Part shown: positions 15,870-24,336 of the stretch, piece by piece
Layout of the letters: each line of letters opens with the position of its first letter
Position numbering within the stretch: position 1 is the stretch's first letter
Source: RGIG3009 sp045596745
Lineage (GTDB): Bacteria > Bacillota > Clostridia > Oscillospirales > Acutalibacteraceae
NCBI GenBank assembly: GCA_045596745.1
Contig: JAZODA010000072.1
Span: 1 to 43,615 of the forward strand
Direction of reading: 5' to 3'
DNA length: 43,615 bases
Notes under the pieces: generated by a model
The model's input: only the letters and a program-made list of their open reading frames with translations
Told to the model about the DNA's origin: nothing
Databases searched by the model: none
Made by a program: the position numbers and the translations under genes

Positions 15870-16307
15870 TTATTCGTTTTCGGATTCTTCATCCAGCACT
15901 GCCACGGCGTTCAGCGTAACAATACGGGCGCCGCTGTCATTGATACCGGTATCGAAGGTGATCTGACCACCGCAGATGGGGCAGGCGGGACGAACATCGC
16001 CGTCCGCGGCGCGAATCTGCAGCGGAATACCGCGCTGGCTGGCGATACAGGCGCGCTGATGACCCGACAGCACTTCGCCATGGCCGCATTCGCAAAGCGC
16101 CACAGAAACAGGACGCATCTGGTCTTTCTTGGATTTCATAGCTTTGTACAGCTTGGGGCAGTACAGCAAATCGTTGGTGGCGATTTTACCCGAAGAACAG
16201 GTAAAGTCGTCAACAACATTTAACGAGCATTTTCCGGTTTTCAGAAAATAGCAGGTATTTTTGTTCAGGTTGATGGTTACATCAACGGTACCTTTGGGAG
16301 CACTCAT
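15870..16307 (-). CDS. Cys-rich putative zinc-binding protein, unknown function
   Basis: A 145-residue soluble protein. The N-terminal half has isolated Cys residues (NTCYFLKTGKCS, then FTCSSGK and YCPK). The C-terminal half has LCECGHGE, GHQRACIASQRG and ACPICGGQ, so CxC and CxxC pairs are available for a zinc ribbon or similar. The HQRACIA segment resembles the His-Arg stretch of ParB-like folds, but I would not assign that family. GAGGTG nine bases upstream selects the ATG at 16307; the in-frame GTG at 16319 is part of the ribosome site. An extended -10 promoter precedes it. It is divergent from spoIVB. Confidence 0.75.
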   Translation of the reverse strand: MSAPKGTVDVTINLNKNTCYFLKTGKCSLNVVDDFTCSSGKIATNDLLYCPKLYKAMKSKKDQMRPVSVALCECGHGEVLSGHQRACIASQRGIPLQIRAADGDVRPACPICGGQITFDTGINDSGARIVTLNAVAVLDEESENE

Positions 16308-16341
16308 GGGATTTTTCACCTCAAGATGATTGATTAGGCAT

Positions 16342-16370
16342 AGTATAACATATTTTTTTGCGCTTGCCTA
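16342..16370 (-). promoter_or_regulatory. Extended -10 promoter for the Cys-rich protein gene
   Basis: On the minus strand TGTTATACT (extended -10, TATACT at 16347-16342), with only a poor -35 (TAGGCA at 16370-16365). Confidence 0.5.
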
Positions 16371-16476
16371 TACTTTTTGAAAATTTTTCTCACTTTACCA
16401 AAAACAACGTCATTCGGTCGATTTTCCTACTGATAAAGCACGCCGACGGTGGAAAATTAACTATGGAGGCGTTTGT

Positions 16477-17703
16477 ATGAAAAGAACTTTTAAATGGTTT
16501 TGCGGCACTCTGACCGCCTGTTGTATAGTCGCATTAAGCGGCATTATCTATTGGGATTACAAGCTTCCCGACAGCTATTTTGTGGAACAAGGGCAAAATC
16601 TTTCCATCGGTGGTACGGTGGAAGCGGTCGCAGAAGTCGGACAAAACAGCGAGCGCAGTGTCAGTGCCACTGTTGGCGACACGTACCATAGTACGCTGAG
16701 ATGGCTCGGCATCTTTCCTGTCAAAACCGTGTCTGTCACCGTTTCCGAGCGCCCTGTTGTGACGCTCGGCGGGTCTCCGTTTGGCGTGAAGTTATACACA
16801 GACGGCGTTCTTGTCGTTTCGTTTTCCACCGTCGATGCCGTAAATGGGAATACGTCACCCGCTAAAAATGCGGGATTAAAAGTCGGGGATCTCATTCTAT
16901 CCATCAACGGAACGCGTGTCTACACCAACGAAGAGGTGGCGGAGCAGGTCAAACGCTCCGGCGGAAAAACCATGGTGTTTCGCATAAAACGTGACGGTAT
17001 CGAATCCGAAGTGCGGTTTTGTGCCGCACGTTCTCAAAGTGAAAAATGCTATAAAATCGGTCTTTGGGTGCGAGATAGCTCCGCCGGTATCGGTACGATG
17101 ACGTTTTATGACGCCGAAAGCGGTATGCTGGCCGGTCTCGGTCACGCTATCTGCGACGTTGACACCGGTGAGATTGTTCCCATTTCTTCGGGAGAAATCG
17201 TACCCGCTCGTATCTATGGCGTTACCAAAAGCCAGGAAGGAATCCCCGGCGAGCTGCGCGGCGGATTTGTAAACGGCAGCTACGGTTCGCTGCTGATTAA
17301 CGGTGCTTCCGGTGTGTACGCACAGTGTGACGGCAGTAACATCAGCGGCGAGCAGATCGAGCTTGCTTTCAAGCAGGATATCACCGAGGGCGCTGCCAAG
17401 GTATATACCACCATTAACGGCACAAAACCGCAGTGGTATGACATCCGCATCACCGAAGTGCGGTATCACGACGAAAATGCCACTCGCAATATGGTCATCG
17501 AAATTACCGATAAAACGCTGCTCTCCGCCACAGGTGGCATCGTGCAGGGGATGAGCGGTTCGCCTATTGTCCAAAACGGCAAGTTAATCGGCGCTATCAC
17601 GCACGTGCTGGTCAACGATCCGACAAAGGGATACGCCATCTTTGCGGAAAATATGTTGGAAACCGCACAGAGCGTCAAGCGAAAAACCAAAGCTGCTTCA
17701 TAA
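16477..17703 (+). CDS. spoIVB: SpoIVB serine peptidase (S55), stage IV sporulation
   Basis: A 408-residue protein with an N-terminal membrane anchor (about residues 8-26), a PDZ domain (about 110-180, including NAGLKVGDLILSING) and a C-terminal S55 peptidase domain. The catalytic His is in GLGHAICDVDTG (about 223) and the catalytic Ser in GMSGSP (about 362). SpoIVB is made in the forespore and secreted into the intermembrane space, where it cleaves SpoIVFA and so triggers pro-sigma-K processing in the mother cell. GGAGG precedes the ATG. In most spore formers spo0A lies directly downstream. Here a terminator follows and spo0A is about 14.7 kb away. Confidence 0.94.
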   Translation: MKRTFKWFCGTLTACCIVALSGIIYWDYKLPDSYFVEQGQNLSIGGTVEAVAEVGQNSERSVSATVGDTYHSTLRWLGIFPVKTVSVTVSERPVVTLGGSPFGVKLYTDGVLVVSFSTVDAVNGNTSPAKNAGLKVGDLILSINGTRVYTNEEVAEQVKRSGGKTMVFRIKRDGIESEVRFCAARSQSEKCYKIGLWVRDSSAGIGTMTFYDAESGMLAGLGHAICDVDTGEIVPISSGEIVPARIYGVTKSQEGIPGELRGGFVNGSYGSLLINGASGVYAQCDGSNISGEQIELAFKQDITEGAAKVYTTINGTKPQWYDIRITEVRYHDENATRNMVIEITDKTLLSATGGIVQGMSGSPIVQNGKLIGAITHVLVNDPTKGYAIFAENMLETAQSVKRKTKAAS

Positions 17704-17772
17704 AACAAAACAGCACTCCGACGTTATCAAGTCACCCTAAACACTCATCAGCTTGAAATCAATTTAATAAAC

Positions 17773-17806
17773 AAAAAAGAGGTTGTCGCGTGACAACCTC
17801 TTTTTT
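17773..17806. terminator. Bidirectional terminator between spoIVB and the sugar dehydrogenase gene
   Basis: Perfect 15-bp stem, 17773-17787 with 17792-17806, core GAGGTTGTC/GACAACCTC, loop GCGT, A-run left and T-run right. Confidence 0.93.
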
Positions 17807-17807
17807 A

Positions 17808-19046
17808 TCAGAAATTCTGAAGCAGATACGCTTCCGCTTTGGCCGACCACAAACCATTGTTTTCCTTGACGAAAGCATCAAGAACGGCGAAACGTTCATC
17901 GGTCTTGCCGAGCTTTTCAAAATCCGCAATTGCGGTGAGGGGGAGATTGATGTGGGTGTAAATCAGCTTCTTGCCGCCCTCAATTTCCGGCAGACGCAAC
18001 GTCGTGTCAATCGCAGCATCGATACCACCGATGTGGGTAATCATTACCGCAGGGTCGATGCGCTTTTCTTTGATAAGGCGCACGATATCCAGCATATCCG
18101 CCGTGGTGCTGCCGCTGGTACCGGCGACGTGATGCTGTGCGTAATGCACATTATAGAAGTTGAAGTTGGCGCTGAAGTTCTTATCCAGCGGGCCGGCAAA
18201 GAAGTTTAAGCAGCCGTCAAAGCCCAGAATGGCATCCGCAAGTTCGACCACTGCGGGAACAGGCGCATAAACAAACACATCGTCAAAACCGCCGTCCGAC
18301 AGCGCGAGCAACTCCTCTTTGGAGGTGGCGTCGGTAAAGATAAGTTTAATACCGTCTTTTTCCGCCTGTACGGGGTCAAAAATCGCTTTTGCGCGTTCCA
18401 GGCGCTCCTTGTTCAGGTCGGTAACCACCAGCAAGGAGGGCTTCACATCGCCGTGCAAAGCGATATCAATCGCCACCAGACCCATCGGGCCGCAACCTGC
18501 CAAAATCGCCACTTTGCCGTTCGGCTTAATGTTGGTGTACGGCTCCAGTTCTTCGTCCAGATGGAGATTGGCTTTGTAGCCACGGATAACACAGGAAGCG
18601 GGCTCAATCAACGAGCCGCTGAAGAACGAATCACTTTCCAGCTTGATAAGATATCCGTTCTCCACAATGTGGTCATACACGATGGAATAGGTGGACACGC
18701 CGCCGATTTCACCGAAAGTATAACCCACCGTCTGCACGCCGCCGGGGAGGTAGGCGAGAACAGGGGGCATAACAACCTTGTCACCGACTTGGAACTTGTC
18801 CTTCCATTTGTCGGTCACTTCCACCACTTCGGCGCAGAATTCGTGACCAACGATAACCGGGTTTTCCGCCACGTTATCGGGAACACGCAGATGCTTTGCA
18901 CCCTGCTTGGCGGTTTTGTAGGTCGACATACACACGCTGTCGGAAATCACTTTAATGAGGATTTCGCCGTCTTTGAGCGCAGGGAGTTCAAACTCTTCAA
19001 GGCGAAGATCCTGCTCACCATAAAGTCTGACCGCTTTGGTTTTCAT
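17808..19046 (-). CDS. Zinc-binding dehydrogenase of the L-sorbose-1-phosphate reductase type
   Basis: A 412-residue medium-chain dehydrogenase. The N-terminal GroES-like domain holds zinc-site residues (Cys in SVCMSTYK near 38, His-Glu in VGHEFCAE near 67). The Rossmann domain begins with AILAGCGPMGLVAID near 179. The four-Cys structural zinc lobe of classical alcohol dehydrogenases is absent. Length and N-terminus (KTKAVRLYG, LRLEEFELP) resemble the sorbose-1-phosphate reductase / YggP group, which interconverts ketose phosphates and hexitol phosphates. AAGGAGGAC directly before the ATG at 19046 fixes the start, 10 nt after the aldolase stop. An operon with the aldolase fits oxidation of a hexitol phosphate followed by aldol cleavage after phosphorylation. 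Confidence 0.85.
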   Translation of the reverse strand: MKTKAVRLYGEQDLRLEEFELPALKDGEILIKVISDSVCMSTYKTAKQGAKHLRVPDNVAENPVIVGHEFCAEVVEVTDKWKDKFQVGDKVVMPPVLAYLPGGVQTVGYTFGEIGGVSTYSIVYDHIVENGYLIKLESDSFFSGSLIEPASCVIRGYKANLHLDEELEPYTNIKPNGKVAILAGCGPMGLVAIDIALHGDVKPSLLVVTDLNKERLERAKAIFDPVQAEKDGIKLIFTDATSKEELLALSDGGFDDVFVYAPVPAVVELADAILGFDGCLNFFAGPLDKNFSANFNFYNVHYAQHHVAGTSGSTTADMLDIVRLIKEKRIDPAVMITHIGGIDAAIDTTLRLPEIEGGKKLIYTHINLPLTAIADFEKLGKTDERFAVLDAFVKENNGLWSAKAEAYLLQNF

Positions 19047-19056
19047 AACGTCCTCC

Positions 19057-19926
19057 TTATACTCTGCCGCAGCTACCGAAGGTTCGAATCTTGTTTTTGA
19101 CAACTTCCTTCATCTGCGTTCTGGCGTTCTCAAACACAAACACCGGCCAGGTGGAGGGGTTCTCGATGTTGTTCAGCTTGTCTTTCAGCGCAGAGTTCAT
19201 CGCACCGACAACATCGGAATAGATGTTAATCTTGGTGATACCGTGCTTGATGGCGTTTTGCATCTGATCGTCGGGCGTACCGCTGCCGCCGTGCAGAACC
19301 AAAGGACGATTGCAGACGGCCGTGATTTCATCCAGACGGTCAATGCGCAGCGTAGGCGTCTTTTTGTACACGCCGTGAGCCGTACCGATAGCAATCGCCA
19401 GTGCGTCGACATCGGTAATTTCGACAAAGCGAACCACTTCATCGGGGAGAGTCAGCGTATCTTCCGGGTCCTCGTTCTCCACGCTGTCGTTTTCGTTACC
19501 GACCATCGCGTTACCAACATGGCCCAATTCCGCTTCAACCGTGATGCCATTGGCGTGAGCGAACTTCACGACTTCCAGCGTCTTTTGGGCGTTTTTCTCG
19601 AAGGGCAGAACCGAACCATCATACATAACCGAGCTGAAACCGGCGTTGCAGGCGGCTTTGATAAATTCCAGATCCGTTGCGTGATCGAGATGGAAGCACA
19701 CGGGAATATCAAAATAATTGGAAGCCTCGCGCACCATCGAGGTAATCAGCGACATACCTTTGCCAGTCAGATCCACACCCAAGCCCATCAACAGGGCGGG
19801 GGAGTGCTCCTCCTCGCAAGCCTCCAGAACAGCCTTCATCATTTCGTAGTTGCTGACATCAAACGCCGGAATAGCATAGTGATTTTTGCGGGCATCTTCC
19901 AGCATTTCTTTCATCGTTACCAACAC
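19057..19926 (-). CDS. Class II ketose-bisphosphate aldolase (fructose/tagatose type)
   Basis: A 289-residue zinc-dependent aldolase. Visible ligands and catalytic residues are HLDHATD (about residues 81-87), Glu in VEAELGHVG (about 132-140), His in IGTAHGVYK (about 179) and His in VLHGGSG (about 207), followed by the phosphate-binding NIYSD segment. The family cleaves fructose- or tagatose-1,6-bisphosphate to glyceraldehyde-3-phosphate and dihydroxyacetone phosphate. GAGGAG with nine bases of spacing supports the GTG at 19926; an in-frame TTG at 19935 lies directly against the ribosome site. It is the first gene of a two-gene unit with the sugar dehydrogenase, divergent from a SorC-type regulator that probably controls it. 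Confidence 0.88.
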   Translation of the reverse strand: MLVTMKEMLEDARKNHYAIPAFDVSNYEMMKAVLEACEEEHSPALLMGLGVDLTGKGMSLITSMVREASNYFDIPVCFHLDHATDLEFIKAACNAGFSSVMYDGSVLPFEKNAQKTLEVVKFAHANGITVEAELGHVGNAMVGNENDSVENEDPEDTLTLPDEVVRFVEITDVDALAIAIGTAHGVYKKTPTLRIDRLDEITAVCNRPLVLHGGSGTPDDQMQNAIKHGITKINIYSDVVGAMNSALKDKLNNIENPSTWPVFVFENARTQMKEVVKNKIRTFGSCGRV

Positions 19927-19957
19927 ATCTACCAACTCCTCATACTAAGTTTATTTT

Positions 19958-19986
19958 ATTGTACCACCGCGCCTAACAATTGTCAA
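19958..19986 (-). promoter_or_regulatory. Promoter for the aldolase-dehydrogenase operon
   Basis: Minus strand: TTGACA (19986-19981), 17-nt spacer, TACAAT (19963-19958). Its -35 lies three bases from the palindrome at 19989-20004. Confidence 0.85.
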
Positions 19987-19988
19987 AT

Positions 19989-20004
19989 ACAAATGTTAAT
20001 TTGT
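19989..20004. promoter_or_regulatory. Candidate SorC-family operator between divergent promoters
   Basis: Perfect palindrome ACAAAT-N4-ATTTGT located between the two outward-facing -35 elements (19981-19986 and 20004-20009), sharing its last base with the rightward -35. A repressor bound here could control both the aldolase operon and its own gene. Confidence 0.6.
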
Positions 20005-20032
20005 TGACTTCATTATAGGAAAGTGCTATAAT
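20004..20032 (+). promoter_or_regulatory. Promoter for the SorC-type regulator operon
   Basis: TTGACT (20004-20009), 17-nt spacer, TATAAT (20027-20032), 26 bases before the ATG. Confidence 0.85.
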
Positions 20033-20057
20033 ATTTTAGAAAAGTAGGTGAACACAA

Positions 20058-20984
20058 ATGAAAGTGAATGACGAAAAACTGCTTATGGCCGAAGTGGCTA
20101 CGCTGTACTACAAAAAGAAGCATACTCAGCAGGAAATCGCCGAATTGATGAACCTGTCTCGTCAGACGGTTTCCAAGCTGCTTGGCGATGCCATAAACGA
20201 AAATATCGTGGAAATTACCGTCCACAATCCGCGGGCAGAACGCGTAGAGTTGGAACAAGAACTTTGCCGTCGATTCGGCATTCGCCGCTGCGTCGTGTGC
20301 GGTGTCAGCAGCAAAAACGAAGCTGTACGTCGGATGATGACGGTCAAGACGGCGCAGGAATATCTCCTGCCGCTTCTCAATAAGGGCGGTCTTAAAATTG
20401 CGGTATCGTGGGGACGAACCATTCAGGAACTCATTCACTCTATGCCGGAAATGACCACCAATCAAAACACAGTGTTTCCGCTTTTCGGTGCTACGGACAA
20501 TGAAAATTCGTATTTCTCTTCCAATGAGTTGGCCCGCGGTATGGCCGATAAAATCGGCGCCAGCGTAAAATACGCGTGGTTCCCGTACCTGGCAGACAGC
20601 GCGGAAGATTGTCATTTGCTGAAAACGCTTTCCTATTACAAAAAGCTTCGCGACCTGTGGAGCAGTGCCGATGTGGCGCTGATGGGAATCGGAAACACCG
20701 AGATTCTTGAAGTGTTTGGAAAAACGTTCGGATATAGCGACGAGCACTCGCAAATCATCGGTGACGTCGCCACTCACTTCTTTAACGAAAACGGTGAATT
20801 TATCGACCTGTACGAAAACACGCTGTGTGCTTCGGCTGATGACATACGCAACGCGACCCATTCCATTGCCGTTGCCTGCGGCAACAGCAAGGCAAAAGCT
20901 ATCGCCGGTGCTCTGCGCACCCGAGTGTTTAACACGCTCATCACCGACGAATACACCGCCAAAAAGATTCTGGAATGTGATTGA
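20058..20984 (+). CDS. SorC/DeoR-family sugar-binding transcriptional regulator
   Basis: A 308-residue regulator. The N-terminal helix-turn-helix (about residues 10-50) contains LYYKKKHTQQEIAELM and the recognition helix SRQTVSKLL. The remaining 250 residues form a SorC-type phosphosugar-binding domain, with SWGRTIQELI (about 118), FPLFGAT (about 139) and VALMGIGNTEI (about 208). These regulators sense phosphorylated sugars and repress nearby catabolic operons. The gene is divergent from the aldolase/dehydrogenase pair and is followed 26 nt later by an amidohydrolase gene, so it probably controls both directions through the palindrome at 19989-20004. Confidence 0.9.
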   Translation: MKVNDEKLLMAEVATLYYKKKHTQQEIAELMNLSRQTVSKLLGDAINENIVEITVHNPRAERVELEQELCRRFGIRRCVVCGVSSKNEAVRRMMTVKTAQEYLLPLLNKGGLKIAVSWGRTIQELIHSMPEMTTNQNTVFPLFGATDNENSYFSSNELARGMADKIGASVKYAWFPYLADSAEDCHLLKTLSYYKKLRDLWSSADVALMGIGNTEILEVFGKTFGYSDEHSQIIGDVATHFFNENGEFIDLYENTLCASADDIRNATHSIAVACGNSKAKAIAGALRTRVFNTLITDEYTAKKILECD

Positions 20985-21010
20985 TTCCTTCCAAGAACGG
21001 AGATTCGGTT

Positions 21011-22078
21011 ATGGACACCATCCTGATTAAAAACGGAACGGTATGGACGGGGGATACCTTTCTCCGAGCCGACGTACTGTGTGAAAACGGCATCGTTTCC
21101 AAGATAGAGGCGGGACTTACCGATTCGGCGGACATTGTCTTTGACGCAACCGACAAAATCGTCTCGGCGGGACTTGTGGACATTCACGTTCACCTGAAAG
21201 GCTTTGCCTCCGATGAATTCGGCATCCCGTCCGAAATGTGCAGTTTTCCGTTCGGTGTAACCGCGGTAAACGATGCAGGAAGCGGTTACGGCGATAAAAC
21301 GCGGTTGGATTCGCTGACGGTCAAGCGCGTGGTATTTGTGTATACCGGCATTTGCGACAACCACACCATACTCACCGAAACCGACGCTATGATCGAGAAA
21401 TACGGCGAATACGTTCGGGGCATCAAGGTGTATTTTGATACTGATAATCCCGACGTTCGCGATATCACGCCACTGAAAGAGGCGTGCGCCTTTGCGCGGG
21501 CAAGAGGCCTTCAGGTTATGGTACACTGCTCCAATTCGCCTGTTTCGATGGCAGAAATCATCCGAACACTTAACACAGGCGATATTGTGACACATCTTTA
21601 CCACGGCGGCATCAACGGCTGCTGCGAAGACGACTATCTGGCGTTTAAGCTTGCCGCTGAAAAAGGTGTGATACTGGATGCCGGATTTGCCGGAAACGTT
21701 CACACCGATTTTGAGCGGTTAAAGTATGCCGTTGCAAGCGGATATCTCCCCGATACCATCGGTTCCGATATCACCTGTCGCAGTGCGTATAAGCGCGGTG
21801 GGCGCTATGGACTGACACTGTGTATGAGTATGGCACGCGCAGCCGGTATGCGTGAAGAAGACATTTTCCGTGCCGTTACCGCCACACCTGCCGCTGTGCT
21901 TGGAAAAGGGCAGGAATGGGGGCATCTGCGTATTGGCGCGCCTGCCGACATTGCGGTTCTCGGCTTTACGAACGAGCCCTTTGATTTTACGGACGCGGCA
22001 GGTCATCGTTTTAGCGAAACAAAGGGATACCGATGCGCTCTGACTGTGCTTGACGGTCAGATTGTCTTTAAAGATTAA
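21011..22078 (+). CDS. Amidohydrolase/deacetylase family metallohydrolase
   Basis: A 355-residue amidohydrolase-superfamily TIM barrel. Metal ligands appear as DIHVHLKG (His-x-His, about residues 57-64), a likely carboxylated Lys in GIKVYFD (about 138), His in MVHCSNSP (about 171), His in HLYHGG (about 195) and Asp in GSDITCR (about 252). The small beta-sandwich at both termini is complete. Close relatives are annotated as dihydroorotase-like or N-acyl amino-acid/amino-sugar deacylases. The ATG at 21011 is preceded by ACGGAG; an earlier in-frame ATG at 20981 overlaps the regulator gene. In an operon with a GH20 enzyme, deacetylation of an amino-sugar derivative is a reasonable inference but unproven. 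Confidence 0.82.
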   Translation: MDTILIKNGTVWTGDTFLRADVLCENGIVSKIEAGLTDSADIVFDATDKIVSAGLVDIHVHLKGFASDEFGIPSEMCSFPFGVTAVNDAGSGYGDKTRLDSLTVKRVVFVYTGICDNHTILTETDAMIEKYGEYVRGIKVYFDTDNPDVRDITPLKEACAFARARGLQVMVHCSNSPVSMAEIIRTLNTGDIVTHLYHGGINGCCEDDYLAFKLAAEKGVILDAGFAGNVHTDFERLKYAVASGYLPDTIGSDITCRSAYKRGGRYGLTLCMSMARAAGMREEDIFRAVTATPAAVLGKGQEWGHLRIGAPADIAVLGFTNEPFDFTDAAGHRFSETKGYRCALTVLDGQIVFKD

Positions 22079-22097
22079 GTTGGGGAGGGAGAAACCG

Positions 22098-23432
22098 ATG
22101 AAGAAAACAATCGCTCTACTGTTGGTTCTGTGTGTTTTCATCAGCGGTTGCGCCGCTCCCACTGTCCCGACCGATACGACGACCACCACCACCTCTTCGA
22201 CTACGCCCAGAACAGATATAAAGGCAAACATCTTGACACTTGTAAAAGAGGGGAATGTTTCGTCGTCGCTGATTAAAGCATCGTTTCTGGAGTTTTTTGA
22301 AGCTTCGTTCGGTGAAACGGTGCTTCAAGCACTTTATGAGCGCATAAAAAACGGCGCTTTTTCCGATAACGACTGGTATGAGCTGACCGGTAATACCGCA
22401 GCAGTGCTGATGGATATGTACAGCGGTGCGCTGGATAAGGACAGCCCCAACTACCGCTCGGATATCACCGTTATCGATTCCGCCAATCCCGAAACCACCA
22501 TTCGGATTGTTGGCGATGTTTCCTTTGCCGACAACTGGCATATCGCCCCGAAAATCGGCGAAAACGGCGTTCTGGACGTGATGTCCGAGGAAACCCTTGA
22601 CCTGCTGAAAAGCGCCGATATTTTCCTCGCTAACAACGAATTCACCTACAGCACCCGCGGAAAACCACTGAACAAAGCGTACACTTTCCGTGCTCATCCC
22701 GATAACGTGCAATATATGCTGGATATCGGCGCAGATATCGTTTCTCTCGCCAATAACCACGCTTACGATTATGGCGCCGACGCCTTTGCCGACACTATGG
22801 AAACGCTGACAAACGCAGGTCTTCCGTATATTGGCGGCGGTAAAAACATTGACGAGGCCGCAAAACCGCATTACTTTATTGTAAACGGTCGCAAGTATGC
22901 CTTTTCGGCGGCAACGCGTGCTGAAAAAACCATTCGCACACCCGAAGCAGGGGAAACCACCTCCGGTGTAATGCGCACCTATGACCCCGAAAAATACCTG
23001 GAAACCATACGAGCCGCCGAAGCGGAGTGCGACTATAACGTGGTGTATGTCCATTGGGGCGCTGAAGGATCTCACGACATTGAAAAAGGCCTTTACGAAA
23101 TGGCCTGTCAATATATCGATGCCGGTGCGGATATCGTTGTGGGCGCACATGCCCACGTTCTGCAGGGCGTCCAATACTACAACGGCGTTCCGATTATCTA
23201 TAACCTCGGGAACTTCCTGTTTAACGCCTATAACATCGATACCGGTGTTCTGGAAATTGTGATCGCTGACGATGGCACGCCAACCTATCGGTTTGTACCG
23301 GCAAAACAGCGTTACAGTTCCGTGTGGTTGGTCGATGGTTCGGAAAAACAGCGCATCCTCGACTTTATGAACGAACTTTCCATCGGCGTTACCTTTGACG
23401 AAAACGGATATTTCCGTGAGACACAGCAGTAA
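22098..23432 (+). CDS. CapA family lipoprotein (poly-gamma-glutamate-synthesis-type metallophosphatase fold)
   Basis: A 444-residue protein with a lipoprotein signal (lipobox ISGC, lipidated Cys at residue 18) and a Thr-rich linker to about residue 50. The CapA domain carries VGDVSFADNW (about 136), NNEFTYS (about 178), SLANNHAYDYG (about 215), VYVHWGAE (about 315), GAHAHVLQG (about 352) and NLGNFLF (about 370). CapA proteins are calcineurin-like metallophosphatase-fold enzymes at the cell surface. Some act in poly-gamma-glutamate synthesis, but most are of unknown function. No capB/capC genes are present, so capsule synthesis is not supported. It lies 19 nt after the amidohydrolase and 14 nt before the transporter. 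Confidence 0.88.
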   Translation: MKKTIALLLVLCVFISGCAAPTVPTDTTTTTTSSTTPRTDIKANILTLVKEGNVSSSLIKASFLEFFEASFGETVLQALYERIKNGAFSDNDWYELTGNTAAVLMDMYSGALDKDSPNYRSDITVIDSANPETTIRIVGDVSFADNWHIAPKIGENGVLDVMSEETLDLLKSADIFLANNEFTYSTRGKPLNKAYTFRAHPDNVQYMLDIGADIVSLANNHAYDYGADAFADTMETLTNAGLPYIGGGKNIDEAAKPHYFIVNGRKYAFSAATRAEKTIRTPEAGETTSGVMRTYDPEKYLETIRAAEAECDYNVVYVHWGAEGSHDIEKGLYEMACQYIDAGADIVVGAHAHVLQGVQYYNGVPIIYNLGNFLFNAYNIDTGVLEIVIADDGTPTYRFVPAKQRYSSVWLVDGSEKQRILDFMNELSIGVTFDENGYFRETQQ

Positions 23433-23446
23433 TTGAGGTGGTCTTT

Positions 23447-24322
23447 TTGTATTGGTTGTTGGCAATTACCACGGTGTGTGCCGCAGGCAAAGCGGTAATC
23501 TGTAAAAAACTTGGTTCCGGCGACAAGGGAAGCCGCAGTGTTTTTGAATGGAACTCGGGCATCTACCTGATTGCCTCTTTGGTTGCCTTTTTATCGCTTT
23601 ATCCCAACTTCGGCAATCTTTTCACCACGTCATTGCCCACATTGCTTCTTGCTGTGCTCTTCGCAGCGCTTCTGCTTTTCACCCAGGTAACGGAAGTCAA
23701 AGCAATGTCGCTCGGTTCGGTATCTATGACGATTCTCATTTACTCCGGCGGATTCCTGTTACCGATTCTCTATGGATATCTGTTCGTCGGTGAAGGCATT
23801 TCGCTTACTCGCGGATGCGGTATTGTCGTTATGGCGATTGCCATGAGCTTTATCATCCGCCCCCGCAAAGAGGGCGGCACCTCCGTTCCGTGGCTGATTA
23901 TGTCCTGCTTATCGCTCGTCGGTTCGGGTATGGTGGCGGTAACCCAAAAGCATCACCAAAGCACCACATACGCAAGTGAACTGGCAAACTTCGTAACGTT
24001 AGGCTTGTTCCTCGCCGCGATTTTGTCGTTCCTGTTGGCGTTTTTCAAGCGTTCGCGCGCCGAAAGCAAACCTGCACCGCTCGGCATACGTGACATTGGA
24101 TTCATCCTTGTAAGCGGTCTGTGCATCGGTGTGCAGAATCTGCTCAATCTCTATCTGGCAGGAAAGATCCCTGCCGCCGTACTGTTCCCAGTGTACAACA
24201 TCGGCAGTATGATTCTCACCGCTCTGTTTGGTGCTGTTGTGCTGAAAGAGAAGCATCGATTCAGCCAATGGATTGGTTTTGTACTTGGCTGTATTTCAAT
24301 CGGACTGATTGGATTGCAATAA
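23447..24322 (+). CDS. DMT-superfamily (EamA-like) transporter
   Basis: A 291-residue membrane protein with about ten predicted spans arranged as two repeats, typical of drug/metabolite transporters. Segments such as SMTILIYSGGFLLPILYGYLFVGE (quoted in part only: IYSGGFLLPI) and the C-terminal NIGSMILTALFG, FSQWIGFVLG correspond to the conserved ends of each EamA repeat. GAGGTGG followed by six bases favours TTG at 23447; the GTG at 23438 lies inside the ribosome site. The gene sits in a tight operon between CapA and an SGNH hydrolase. Direction of transport and substrate are unknown. Confidence 0.85.
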   Translation: MYWLLAITTVCAAGKAVICKKLGSGDKGSRSVFEWNSGIYLIASLVAFLSLYPNFGNLFTTSLPTLLLAVLFAALLLFTQVTEVKAMSLGSVSMTILIYSGGFLLPILYGYLFVGEGISLTRGCGIVVMAIAMSFIIRPRKEGGTSVPWLIMSCLSLVGSGMVAVTQKHHQSTTYASELANFVTLGLFLAAILSFLLAFFKRSRAESKPAPLGIRDIGFILVSGLCIGVQNLLNLYLAGKIPAAVLFPVYNIGSMILTALFGAVVLKEKHRFSQWIGFVLGCISIGLIGLQ

Positions 24323-24336
24323 AAGGAGGGCGCGTT

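Noticed and set aside
15870..16307. ParB-like nuclease assignment for the Cys-rich protein
   Set aside because: Only a short His-Gln-Arg-Ala-Cys stretch is similar. The rest, including the CxC and CxxC pairs, does not fit.
22098..23432. Capsule (poly-gamma-glutamate) synthesis locus suggested by CapA
   Set aside because: No capB, capC or ligase partner is present, and CapA-like proteins occur widely outside capsule loci.
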